64,000 bases of DNA from Mucilaginibacter rivuli (GTDB lineage Bacteria; Bacteroidota; Bacteroidia; Sphingobacteriales; Sphingobacteriaceae): the NCBI RefSeq assembly GCF_019391655.1, contig NZ_JAHXPQ010000001.1:496001-560000 (forward strand), in the 5' to 3' direction. Positions within the stretch are counted from its first letter, which is position 1, and the number at the start of each line of letters is the position of its first letter. Positions 1 through 9,021 of this stretch are shown here, one piece after another. The notes below the pieces were generated by a model that had not been told where the DNA came from, did no database searches, and saw nothing but the letters and a program-made list of their open reading frames with translations. A program made the translations under genes and the position numbers.

Positions 1-1142
1 GTACCAACTATATGGGTTTAAGCGGCGTTAGCCAAAACAACCCACAATTAAATCACCTGAAATGGGAAACCAGCGAATCAACAAACCTTGGTTTAGACGC
101 GTCATTCTTTAAAGACAGGATTGGTATTACCCTCGAAGTGTATAACCGTATCACTAAAGATCTGTTGTATAACCTGGCTTTACCAACAACCAGCGGTTTA
201 ACAAGCTCAATATTAACTAACCTGGGTAACATACGTAACCGTGGTATCGAGTTAAACCTTACCGGTACGCCTGTAGCGCTTAAAAACTTCAGCTGGAACA
301 CTTCATTCAACATCGCAACCAACATCAATAAAGTGCTATCGTTACCGGGCGGTACCGTTACAACATCTGATAGTTATGGAGGCTTTACCTCGCAAATAAA
401 AGAGGGCGATGCTTTGGGAACATATTATGGCCTGGTTTTTAAAGGTGTTTACGCGCGTGATGCTGATGCTATTGTGCACGATAAGAATGGTAACATCATA
501 TATGAACTGGATGGGATAACCCCACGTTCATTGCATATAGGAAGCGAAACCGGGAACGTGTATAAAGGTGGCGACGCGATATTTGAAGACTTTAACCATG
601 ATGGTATTATAAACGATCAGGATAAAGTACGTATAGGCGATGCGAATCCAAAGTTTTTTGGTGGATACAATAACACCTTTACTTATAAAAACTGGAGCTT
701 CCGGTTCTTCATTCAATACCAATATGGTAATGATATTATCGATGGTATCCGCTTACAGCTCGAAAGCATGACCAATTCAAACAACCAGGCTTTATCTGTA
801 CGCAGGCGCTGGCGCACACAGGGCGATGTTACCGATATCCCCCGTGCCCTGGCTACTGATACACGCAATGTTCTGCCTTCTACAAGATGGATAGAGGATG
901 GTTCTTACGCGCGGATAAAGTTTGTGACATTGAGTTACAAAGTACCTGCTGCATTTTTAAGGCGCATTAACATATCAGGCCTGGATATGTTTTTTACAGC
1001 AAACAACCTGTACACCTGGACAAAATACACAGGTGCTGATCCGGAAATTTCATTGGGAAGTAACCCCGCGTTTATTGGGGTAGATCAGGGTTTAACGCCA
1101 CAAACTAAGGGTTACACATTTGGCTTTAACCTTAAATTTTAA
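1..1142 (+). CDS. SusC-type TonB-dependent outer-membrane receptor, C-terminal part (5' end outside window)
   Basis: The reading frame is open from the first bases of the window, so this is the last ~379 residues of a longer protein; the first in-window Met (position 12) is not a start. The segment is the end of a TonB-dependent beta-barrel of the SusC/RagA type: it has the usual late motifs RWIEDGSYARIKFVTLSY and NNLYTWTKYTGADPE and ends on an aromatic/charged strand (FGFNLKF) typical of outer-membrane barrels. The family imports oligosaccharides handed over by a SusD lipoprotein, energised by TonB-ExbBD. The next gene (36 nt away) is that SusD partner. The plug and N-terminal domains cannot be judged. 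Xylan-derived oligosaccharides are the likely cargo, inferred only from the downstream GH10, GH67, GH43 and CE15 genes. Confidence 0.93.
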   Translation, partial: TNYMGLSGVSQNNPQLNHLKWETSESTNLGLDASFFKDRIGITLEVYNRITKDLLYNLALPTTSGLTSSILTNLGNIRNRGIELNLTGTPVALKNFSWNTSFNIATNINKVLSLPGGTVTTSDSYGGFTSQIKEGDALGTYYGLVFKGVYARDADAIVHDKNGNIIYELDGITPRSLHIGSETGNVYKGGDAIFEDFNHDGIINDQDKVRIGDANPKFFGGYNNTFTYKNWSFRFFIQYQYGNDIIDGIRLQLESMTNSNNQALSVRRRWRTQGDVTDIPRALATDTRNVLPSTRWIEDGSYARIKFVTLSYKVPAAFLRRINISGLDMFFTANNLYTWTKYTGADPEISLGSNPAFIGVDQGLTPQTKGYTFGFNLKF

Positions 1143-1177
1143 TACGCAGAACGTTTTATAAACAAAATTGATAAGAG

Positions 1178-2647
1178 ATGAATTTTATAAATATAAAAAA
1201 ACGTGGTTTGGGTTTGGCGGTAATGCTGATAGCTGTACTAAGTTTTGGCTGTGGTAAATACCTCGACCAAAAACCATCGGACTCATTAACCCGGCAGGAG
1301 TTTTTTAAAAACGAAGCCGATGCTAATGCCGCTATGATAGGTGTTTATGATGCCTTGCAAGGCTGTGTTACACAATTTTTAAGCTGGGGCGAGTACCGTG
1401 GCGATTTGATAAGCCCTACCATCCAGAGCACAACAAATTATCCGTATTACGAAGCATTTTCATCTGATAATACAACCAATATCAGCTCCGCTTCTGATTG
1501 GTCGGCAGTTTATAAAATGATCGGCCGTGCAAATATTGTTATCGAATCGGTGCCGGGCATTGTTGGTGCTGATCAGAACTTTACACAGGCAAAAAGCGAT
1601 GCGATTGTTGGTCAGGCACGTTTTTTAAGGGCGCTGGGTTATTTTTACCTGGTGCGTACCTTTAAAGAAGTGCCGCTGATATTAAGCGCATCAAGCAATG
1701 ATGATGTAAACTTCAGGTTACCAAAATCGTCAGCTGATGTGATTTTAGACCAAATTGAAACAGACCTGAGCTTTGCAGAAGGTGTAGTACCTGCACAGTA
1801 TTCAACAGACCAGGCAACCAGGGGTACCGCAACCAAAGGAGCTATTAATGCTTTGCAAACCGATGTGTACCTGTGGCGGGCCAAGTATCAGCAAGCTGTT
1901 GATGCATCACAAAAATTGCTGAACAACAGTTTATATACGTTGGTACCGGGAAGTAACTGGTTTAGCCTTTTCGCGCAAAAAAATACTTCCGAAAGCATTT
2001 TTGAAGTTCAGTATGATTATAAGATATCCGAAACTAACGGTCTTCGCGGTGTATCGGGTAATTTTATTGTTAATCCGGGGCTGGTAAGTTCTTATACTAT
2101 AGAACAGGATAAAACACGTGGTTTAAACTATACTTACGTTAATGCCGGATCGAACGTTTTTTGGAAATACACGGGCTTAAGTGTTAATGGTACCACAAAT
2201 ATTGGCAGGCCAACAGATGACCCTGACTTTATTATTTACCGTTTGGCAGATGTAATGCTTTTACGTGCCGAAGCGCTTACACATTTAGGCGTAACGCAAA
2301 AACAGGAAGCGATAGATATTATCAATGCCATCCGTACCAGGGCCGGCATAGCAAACTATGTTGGAGTTGATGGCTCTGCATCCACTGCTTTATTGCAAAG
2401 CTATGTTTTAAAAGAGCGCGGATTAGAGTTGGCCATGGAGGGGAAAAGATGGTTTGACCTTGTGCGCGAAGCCACAAATGATAACAACCCCGACCTGCTC
2501 ATTAATGCTGTAGCCTTATCGCGTACAGTTGCCGAGCGGGCGCTCATCAGATCAAGAATAATTGACCCGAGGAGCTGGTATTTGCCAATATTAAGTACAG
2601 AGCTTAATAAAAACCCCTTATTGGTACAAAACCCTTACTATTTATAG
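1178..2647 (+). CDS. SusD-family starch-binding-like outer-membrane lipoprotein
   Basis: A 489-residue SusD/RagB homologue. The N-terminus is a lipoprotein signal with the lipobox ending at Cys25 (LSFGC), followed by KYLDQKPSD, the typical start of mature SusD proteins. Helical TPR-like segments follow (QARFLRALGYFYLVRTF; LADVMLLRAEALTHLG; ERGLELAMEGKRWFDLVRE), and the C-terminus WYLPILSTELNKNP..QNPYY is the standard SusD ending. The family sits on the cell surface as a lid over SusC and binds the oligosaccharide. It lies 35 nt after the truncated SusC gene and 35 nt before a FAS1 lipoprotein gene, so the three are probably cotranscribed. Ligand assignment to xylan oligosaccharides is inference from the locus. 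Confidence 0.95.
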   Translation: MNFINIKKRGLGLAVMLIAVLSFGCGKYLDQKPSDSLTRQEFFKNEADANAAMIGVYDALQGCVTQFLSWGEYRGDLISPTIQSTTNYPYYEAFSSDNTTNISSASDWSAVYKMIGRANIVIESVPGIVGADQNFTQAKSDAIVGQARFLRALGYFYLVRTFKEVPLILSASSNDDVNFRLPKSSADVILDQIETDLSFAEGVVPAQYSTDQATRGTATKGAINALQTDVYLWRAKYQQAVDASQKLLNNSLYTLVPGSNWFSLFAQKNTSESIFEVQYDYKISETNGLRGVSGNFIVNPGLVSSYTIEQDKTRGLNYTYVNAGSNVFWKYTGLSVNGTTNIGRPTDDPDFIIYRLADVMLLRAEALTHLGVTQKQEAIDIINAIRTRAGIANYVGVDGSASTALLQSYVLKERGLELAMEGKRWFDLVREATNDNNPDLLINAVALSRTVAERALIRSRIIDPRSWYLPILSTELNKNPLLVQNPYYL

Positions 2648-2682
2648 CCTGAAACTTTTGATTAGATATCAATATAATAGTT

Positions 2683-4188
2683 ATGAAAATATTCGACATT
2701 AAAAATTGGGGGGTAACACGTGTATTCACGCGGCTCTCTATTATTGCCCTGATGGCAGTTTCACTGTCTGCCTGCAGGGATAACAGCCTTTCTTATATGG
2801 TAAAAGACAGGCAGGTGTATATGTTTGATCAGATCTCGCAAGACACTTCTTTGTCGTTAACCGTTCAGGCGTTGCAAATTGCAAATATGGCGCCCACCCT
2901 TAACACTTACGGGCCGTTCACGTTTTTCGCACCTGATAACGCCGGCTGGAAACAATATTTTAAAAACAAGGGTAAAACCAGCCTAACAGATTTTACCGCG
3001 GCGCAATTAAAAACGGTTTTAACCTATCTTATTATGCCCACACGTTTGTACGCGGCTAACTTTATACAAGGCCCGCAGGCTACAGCATCAGGCGCAGGCG
3101 ATTTTTTAACGCTCGATATATCTAAAGGCTATAAGTATAATGCCATAGCTAACGGTATAGCACATGTTTACCAAACCGATATTGTTTTTTCAAACGGGCT
3201 GGTGCATAAAATGGATGCCGTAATTGACCCGCCTACCCTTACCATTGGCCAGTTCCTATCACAAAACCCCAATACCTACAGTGTATTAACAGCCGGCCTG
3301 CAACGTGCCGGGCTGTTAGATACGCTTACCCTGTTAAACGACAAAAATAATACCCGTGTTGCATTAACGCTGTTTGCAGAAACCAACGATGTTTTGAAAG
3401 CGGCAGGGATAACAACATTTGCTAATATGCCATTACCTGAGCTGAAGAGCTTTATGTTATACCATATTATCAAGGGGGCTAATTTTAGCTCAAGTTATAC
3501 GCCATACACAGCCCCTATAGCCGGTATAAAATTAATTGAGCGGTATGATAATACGATTTTGACGCTTGATAACCAGAATTGGATCTATTTCAACCTTGCT
3601 GATTTAAAACTGATCAATAACTCCACTATTGGTTTATCAGCAAGCGATATATTGATGCGCAATGGCATCATTCATAATGTGGATAAGCACATGGTATTTG
3701 ATACTACTATTGATAATCAAACTACTAAACGGACTCAGATTTATCACTATTTCAGTTTAGCGAGCAGCTTTGCATACGGTGTTACCGGTTTTGCAGCAGG
3801 CGCCCCACCGCCAACTACCACAAGCGGTAACTGGCGTATATATGCTGAAAGCGGAACAGGAACCACACGCGGAACTATCAATTGCTTGTTTTATAGTCCG
3901 CATGCCACAAACGACTCATTGACATCAATAGTTAAAAACATTAGAAGGGGTACTTACCGCATCGAAGCGAATTACAAAGGCGGCGGCCGTGGTACATACC
4001 AGTTAATGTGCGGTAACGATCTGATCGGAACACCACTTAACTATGGCCTTGGCACTACCTGGGAACAAAAGGTTTTTGTTGGCAACTACACATTTAAGCA
4101 AAGCGGTGATATCAAGTTAAAACTTGTTTGTACTGTAGTGGGTGGCCTTGACCTGGATTGTTTTGTATTGACGCCGGTGTATAAGTAG
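2683..4188 (+). CDS. FAS1 (fasciclin)-domain surface lipoprotein with C-terminal beta-rich domain
   Basis: A 501-residue lipoprotein: a signal sequence ending in the lipobox LSAC (Cys31), then two fasciclin-like repeats. Repeat 1 (about residues 48-185) shows the FAS1 H1-type motif YGPFTFFAPDNAGW and the H2-type motif NGLVHKMDAVIDPP. Repeat 2 (about 187-340) ends with NGIIHNVDKHM. Residues about 380-501 form a separate region predicted to be beta-rich (GTYRIEANYKGGGRGTYQLM...), resembling the tails of the other FAS1 lipoproteins in this window and possibly a carbohydrate-binding or DUF5108-like domain. FAS1 domains mediate adhesion in other organisms; their role in polysaccharide loci is not firmly established. 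Its position between two SusCD pairs suggests a surface glycan-binding accessory protein. That role is inference. Confidence 0.85.
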   Translation: MKIFDIKNWGVTRVFTRLSIIALMAVSLSACRDNSLSYMVKDRQVYMFDQISQDTSLSLTVQALQIANMAPTLNTYGPFTFFAPDNAGWKQYFKNKGKTSLTDFTAAQLKTVLTYLIMPTRLYAANFIQGPQATASGAGDFLTLDISKGYKYNAIANGIAHVYQTDIVFSNGLVHKMDAVIDPPTLTIGQFLSQNPNTYSVLTAGLQRAGLLDTLTLLNDKNNTRVALTLFAETNDVLKAAGITTFANMPLPELKSFMLYHIIKGANFSSSYTPYTAPIAGIKLIERYDNTILTLDNQNWIYFNLADLKLINNSTIGLSASDILMRNGIIHNVDKHMVFDTTIDNQTTKRTQIYHYFSLASSFAYGVTGFAAGAPPPTTTSGNWRIYAESGTGTTRGTINCLFYSPHATNDSLTSIVKNIRRGTYRIEANYKGGGRGTYQLMCGNDLIGTPLNYGLGTTWEQKVFVGNYTFKQSGDIKLKLVCTVVGGLDLDCFVLTPVYK

Positions 4189-4203
4189 CATGATTGAATG
4201 AAC

Positions 4204-4261
4204 AGAAACGGGGTAACATATTTTTTGCCGGGTACGGACAAAACTAATGCCCCGTTTCTTA
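4204..4261 (+). terminator. Inverted repeat, possible terminator after the first SusCD-FAS1 group
   Basis: A perfect 10-bp arm AGAAACGGGG (4204-4213) is complemented by CCCCGTTTCT (4250-4259). The intervening 36 nt is long for an intrinsic terminator and only a mixed A/T stretch follows, so it could equally attenuate transcription between the FAS1 gene and the next susC rather than end it. Confidence 0.4.
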
Positions 4262-4288
4262 AAAATATTGACTTTTTAAACTAAAAAA

Positions 4289-7237
4289 ATGATAAAAATT
4301 CAACTCCAAACAATTCGTTTTTTGGGTTTGGTGGCATTAGGGTTAGTACTGTTTTGCCCTGCTTTTGCGCAAAACAAAACCGCGCCCAAATTATCCAAAA
4401 TAGATTCACTAAAGGCTTTAATATCTCAAAGAGATAACCAGGAGGTTCAAAACCCCGATGTTGGGTACCTGGGTGTTAAACAACAACCCTCAATAGGCAC
4501 GGTTACTACCATTGCAGATAGCCGGTATAAAGAACTTACTTCGCAATCAATCGGTGCCTTGTTGCAAGGCCAGGCTCCAGGTGTGCATGTGGTAAATACA
4601 TCGGGTGCGCCGGGTGCCGGTGCTTTGGTAAATATCAGGGGAGTATCAACTATCAATTCGGGTACAACACCATTGTATGTTATTGATGGTATCCCGGTAA
4701 GGGCAATACGTAACCCGTCCCCGTTAGCGCTCAATGCTGATAACGATCCGCTGGCCGATATCAACCCGCATGATATTGCTTCGATAAGTATTTTAAAAGA
4801 TGCTTATTCAACGGCGCCGTATGGTGTGCGTGGCGGCAATGGTGTGGTTATAATTAACACTTACGGTGGCACCAGCGGTAAAACCCTGCTTGATATTACT
4901 CTTAACTCGGGGCTTTCATGGGCACCTAAAACTTTACCTGTGTTTAACGCAGATCAGTACCGTTCATACATTGTTGATGAGGAAACCTCAAGGGGCCAAA
5001 CAGCCGCCCAGATTAAAACCGGTATGGGGCGTTATTTATTGCTCTCTACGCCGGCAAATCAGCTTTGGAGGTATAATAACAATACCGACTGGCAGCAACA
5101 GGTGCTTCAAAACGGCAACCTTAATGATCTGCATATGGTATTACGTGGCGGCGATGCTGTGGCAAAATACTCGCTCATTGCAGGGTACACTAATCAAAAA
5201 GGTGTTATAGCTACTACCAACTTCGATCGGTTTAGCGTGAGGTTTAACCTTGATTATAAAGTTGGCCGTAAGCTAACATTTATTAATAGCCTGGCTTTTA
5301 TCCGTACCGATAAAACACTGAAAGACGAAGGAAATGTAAAGGCCTCAAACCCTCTGCTTTTGGCTACTTTAAAAAGCCCTACGCTTACCTCTTTACAGCA
5401 GGATAATTTTGGAAACGTATTGCGCGATCCGGACAGTTCCGACTATGCAGGCCGCAACAACCCCTATGCCGTGATCAACAAAATGCGTAACGAAAACAAC
5501 ACTAACCGCATATTTGGCAGAATTACAGGTCAATACACATTTTCGCCTAATTTAAACCTGCGTATTGGTATAGCTGCTGATTTTGACAGGTTGAACGAGA
5601 TACGCTTTGTGCCATCGGCAGGCTTTGCACCAATTACTTATGTTAACAGATATTCGGCACAGGCAAACAGTACCGAATTGATGGTATTGAATGAGAACAC
5701 GTTAAACTACGAGAACAAATCAAAATCAGGCGATCATGTAGTATCTGCATATTTAGGTAACTCGTTTCAATCAACTTCGCTTGATTCTAAATACATCAAA
5801 GCGATAAACTCAACAGCCGATCAATTCCTTATCAATACAAACGACCCCAATTTTATCGATTCGATAAGCTCATCTCAACCCACCTGGAAACTTGTTTCGT
5901 TTTTCACAGGTGTGCAATACAGCTACAAATCTAAATACACCATAGGGGCTAATATCCGTGCCGATGGCTCAAGCCGTTTTGCGCAAGGGCATCAATGGGG
6001 TTATTTTCCATCGGTAGCCGGTTCATGGCGTGTATCAAAAGAGAATTTCTTTAACCTGAACCCTGTATTGTCCGATCTGTCGCTCAGGGCAAGCTACGGT
6101 ATAACAGGCAATGATGATGTTGGCTATTATAATGGCTATAACTCTTTTGTAGCTGCAGAATATCAAGGCTATTCGGCAGTTAAACTGGGTTTTTTGGGTA
6201 ATGCCAATTTTACCTGGGAAGAAACAAAGCAATTTGATGGTGGCATTGATATAGGTTTGTTTAAATCAACGGTTGAGCTTACGGCTAACTACTATAGCCG
6301 TGTTACCAATAACCTGTTAAATTCTATTAATCTTCCGGGCATCAGTGGCTTCAAATCGTATTCAGTTAGCGAGGGCTCAATAAGGAACCGCGGCCTTGAG
6401 CTTGGTTTAGCCATTAAAGCTAAAAAAGGTGATTTTGCATGGAACTCCGGCTTTAACATCACCTTTAACAACAATACAATAGTATCCTTACCCGATAGGA
6501 TAAATCCTGTTGTTAATTACCCGGGCGGCTTTAGTTCTGTTTTACAGGTAGGTAGCCCTATAGGTGCATTTTATGGATACAATACATTGGGTGTTTATAG
6601 CAAAACAGCGGATGTTAATGTGAAAAATGGTGCAACTAACGCCGCGCCGTTTAAAGGTGGCGATATTATTTTTGAAGATGTAGATAAGAACGGTATAATA
6701 GACACTAACGACCGTAAAATAATAGGTAACACCAACCCTAAATTTTTCGGAGGTTTCCATAATACTTTTTCTTACAAAATGTTCGATTTGACGGTGTTTA
6801 TGGATTTTGCTTACGGCAATCAGGTTTACAATGCACAGCGCGCCGCGTTAGAGTCAATGTCTAACTATGATAACCAATCAACCACCATACTTAACCGCTG
6901 GCGCCAGGATGGCGATATCGCTACCATGCCACGTTTGCAGTACGGCGACCCTGAAGGTAACAACCGTTTTTCGAGCCGCTGGATAGAGGATGGATCATAC
7001 GTACGTTTCAAGTCGGTAACATTTGGATACAATATGCCGCTTAAAAGTAAAAAGCTCGGTAGTGTATTTAAGAGTGTAAGGATACAGGTAACAGGCCAAA
7101 ACCTGTACACTTTTACAAAGTACAAAGGCTACGGGCCCGAAGTAGGCAGTGCCGTAAACCAGATTATGTATGGTGCCGACTATGCAAGTTTACCTCAATA
7201 CAAAACGGTTTACCTGGGTGTTAAACTTGGTTTATAA
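4289..7237 (+). CDS. SusC-type TonB-dependent receptor lacking the usual N-terminal carboxypeptidase-D-like domain
   Basis: A 982-residue TonB-dependent receptor. The signal peptide ends near AFAQ (residue 28). Instead of the ~80-residue carboxypeptidase-regulatory-like beta-sandwich found at the start of most SusC proteins, only about 60 mainly polar residues precede the plug, which starts around the motif IGALLQGQAPGVHV and continues NIRGVSTINSGTTPLYVIDG and SISILKDAYSTAPYGVRGGNG. The barrel has late motifs SRWIEDGSYVRFKSVTFGY and GQNLYTFTKYKGYGPE. The partner SusD gene follows 27 nt later. Most relatives run about 1000-1100 residues, so the shortness matches the missing N-terminal domain. 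The start ATG at 4289 directly precedes a convincing signal peptide. Expected to import xylan oligosaccharides (inference from context). Confidence 0.95.
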   Translation: MIKIQLQTIRFLGLVALGLVLFCPAFAQNKTAPKLSKIDSLKALISQRDNQEVQNPDVGYLGVKQQPSIGTVTTIADSRYKELTSQSIGALLQGQAPGVHVVNTSGAPGAGALVNIRGVSTINSGTTPLYVIDGIPVRAIRNPSPLALNADNDPLADINPHDIASISILKDAYSTAPYGVRGGNGVVIINTYGGTSGKTLLDITLNSGLSWAPKTLPVFNADQYRSYIVDEETSRGQTAAQIKTGMGRYLLLSTPANQLWRYNNNTDWQQQVLQNGNLNDLHMVLRGGDAVAKYSLIAGYTNQKGVIATTNFDRFSVRFNLDYKVGRKLTFINSLAFIRTDKTLKDEGNVKASNPLLLATLKSPTLTSLQQDNFGNVLRDPDSSDYAGRNNPYAVINKMRNENNTNRIFGRITGQYTFSPNLNLRIGIAADFDRLNEIRFVPSAGFAPITYVNRYSAQANSTELMVLNENTLNYENKSKSGDHVVSAYLGNSFQSTSLDSKYIKAINSTADQFLINTNDPNFIDSISSSQPTWKLVSFFTGVQYSYKSKYTIGANIRADGSSRFAQGHQWGYFPSVAGSWRVSKENFFNLNPVLSDLSLRASYGITGNDDVGYYNGYNSFVAAEYQGYSAVKLGFLGNANFTWEETKQFDGGIDIGLFKSTVELTANYYSRVTNNLLNSINLPGISGFKSYSVSEGSIRNRGLELGLAIKAKKGDFAWNSGFNITFNNNTIVSLPDRINPVVNYPGGFSSVLQVGSPIGAFYGYNTLGVYSKTADVNVKNGATNAAPFKGGDIIFEDVDKNGIIDTNDRKIIGNTNPKFFGGFHNTFSYKMFDLTVFMDFAYGNQVYNAQRAALESMSNYDNQSTTILNRWRQDGDIATMPRLQYGDPEGNNRFSSRWIEDGSYVRFKSVTFGYNMPLKSKKLGSVFKSVRIQVTGQNLYTFTKYKGYGPEVGSAVNQIMYGADYASLPQYKTVYLGVKLGL

Positions 7238-7264
7238 CAGTTGAATATTTATAAAAAGACAATT

Positions 7265-8860
7265 ATGAAAGTTTTTTCAAAAAATAAGTTAGTATCATAC
7301 ACGGTGTTGTGTGTGGCTGTGCTAACCATAGGCACTATATCATCCTGCAAAAAGTTTTTAGATGTTGCTCCAACAGACGTAACCCGTGATAAGGATTTTT
7401 TAACCGATTATTGGGATGCGCAATACATGTTGCGCGGCGTTTACCAGGAACTGCAGCCTTTAACAGATTATATGTTTGTGTTAGGCGAAGTACAGGGCGA
7501 TTGGGCCAAACCGGGTACCGGTGCTGATAGTGATATTATTCAGCTTGCCGAGCACCGGGCTAAACCAACAAACAGGTATACCAACTGGAGCCCATATTAC
7601 GATTTGATAAACAGGGCAAATTACCTGATAAAAAACATTTCGCGAGTTCCCCGCGATCAGAATAATTTTTCGGAGTTTATGATGAACCAGTACATTGGCG
7701 AGGTAAAGTATTTGCGGGCCTTCGCCTATTTTCACCTGGTGCGTAACTGGGGCGATGTGCCTTTTACAACTACTCCGGTAGATGATATCAGCAAAGTGGC
7801 TTACCTGCCTGTAACGCCGCAAAATACCATATTAGATTCAGTAGAGAACGATTTAACACAGGCATTCGCTAAAACAGATTTTGCCATTAATGTTTTTAAT
7901 GAAGATGGTACCCTAAGGCAAAGTAATGAGCAAACCAGGCACCGTGTTTGTAAAGGTACCGTATGCTCGCTGCAGGCCGAAGTATATTTATGGCGAAACA
8001 AATATGCCCTGGCCAATACTGCCTGCCAGGCATGGCAGAATACCGGCCAGTACCCGTTTATTTTAAATGGCAGCGCCAGTTGGTATGATATTTTTACATT
8101 GGGTAACCAATTGTTTAACGAGCCCATGTTTATGGTAAGCTTTGTTTATGCCACCCGCGAAACAAGCACACTTATGGCTTTAACATCTAATGATCCGGCA
8201 TCAGGTGGTAAGTATGTTATTGCTCCATCTGATGTTGCTATGAAAACGTATAACCCTAACTGGCCAAACAGCATAGGTACATCAAACACTACTGATGAGA
8301 TATACCGTGGCTTTGGTGCAAGCTATGCAGGCAGCGCGCCTTACTACAACAGGGTAGGCAGCAGCGCGCCTGTAATATGGAAGTATTTAGGTACCGCCAG
8401 AGTTGCCGCTGCAACTATTGATGTGCCGGCACCGGTTAGGTTGCCTTATCGCAGTGAAGGTGATTTTCATATCACGCGCCAGGGCGATTTATATTTGCTT
8501 TGGGCAGAAGCATTGAACAGGCTGGGCGATAAAGCCAACGCGATTTCAAAGATCAACAGCGTTAGGGGCCGCGCGGGTATGCCTGCAAGTACCGTAACAA
8601 CGGCTTCAACCAATGATCAGATAGAGGATTATATTTTAAGAGAAAGGGGCCTTGAATTAGGTTACGAAGGCAGGCGCTGGTATGATTTGATGCGTATTGC
8701 AAGGCATGGTCGCCCACGCGTTTTGATTGATGCTGTAGAAAATCGTGCTCCGGCTTCGTTAAAGCCGTATCTCGAAGCAACGCTATCAGATCCTGCTAAG
8801 TGGCTTTTACCATACAACGCCAATGAACTGCAATTGAACCCTAATATCAAACAGCATTAA
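7265..8860 (+). CDS. SusD-family surface lipoprotein
   Basis: A 531-residue SusD homologue. The ATG at 7265 is preferred over an in-frame TTG at 7241 because it begins directly with a lipoprotein signal (MKVFSKNK... lipobox SSC followed by KKFLDVAPTD). SusD hallmarks are present: GEVKYLRAFAYFHLVRNWGD, a DLYLLWAEALNRLGD helix, the ERGLELGYEGRRWYDLMR segment, and the terminal LLPYNANELQLNPN. It works with the SusC encoded 27 nt upstream, binding oligosaccharide at the cell surface. A hairpin terminator follows at 8914, so this is likely the last gene of the transport operon. Being the second SusD of the locus, it may recognise a differently decorated xylan fragment (inference). Confidence 0.94.
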   Translation: MKVFSKNKLVSYTVLCVAVLTIGTISSCKKFLDVAPTDVTRDKDFLTDYWDAQYMLRGVYQELQPLTDYMFVLGEVQGDWAKPGTGADSDIIQLAEHRAKPTNRYTNWSPYYDLINRANYLIKNISRVPRDQNNFSEFMMNQYIGEVKYLRAFAYFHLVRNWGDVPFTTTPVDDISKVAYLPVTPQNTILDSVENDLTQAFAKTDFAINVFNEDGTLRQSNEQTRHRVCKGTVCSLQAEVYLWRNKYALANTACQAWQNTGQYPFILNGSASWYDIFTLGNQLFNEPMFMVSFVYATRETSTLMALTSNDPASGGKYVIAPSDVAMKTYNPNWPNSIGTSNTTDEIYRGFGASYAGSAPYYNRVGSSAPVIWKYLGTARVAAATIDVPAPVRLPYRSEGDFHITRQGDLYLLWAEALNRLGDKANAISKINSVRGRAGMPASTVTTASTNDQIEDYILRERGLELGYEGRRWYDLMRIARHGRPRVLIDAVENRAPASLKPYLEATLSDPAKWLLPYNANELQLNPNIKQH

Positions 8861-8913
8861 TAATAGCAAGGTATCTTAAGCAAGTAATTAAGCATTTGAC
8901 CCCGATTAATTAC

Positions 8914-8946
8914 AAGGCTGTTCATGAATGTATGAACAGCCTTTAT
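8914..8946 (+). terminator. Hairpin terminator after the second SusD gene
   Basis: Perfect 12-bp stem AAGGCTGTTCAT (8914-8925) / ATGAACAGCCTT (8932-8943) with a 6-nt loop, followed by a short T/A stretch. It separates the transport genes from the GH67 gene. Confidence 0.7.
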
Positions 8947-9021
8947 CGATAAAATAATTAACGGATCAAGGTTTTACTGCCTGCATTAATTTACCCGGAT
9001 AAGCTTGTTTAATAATTATTT

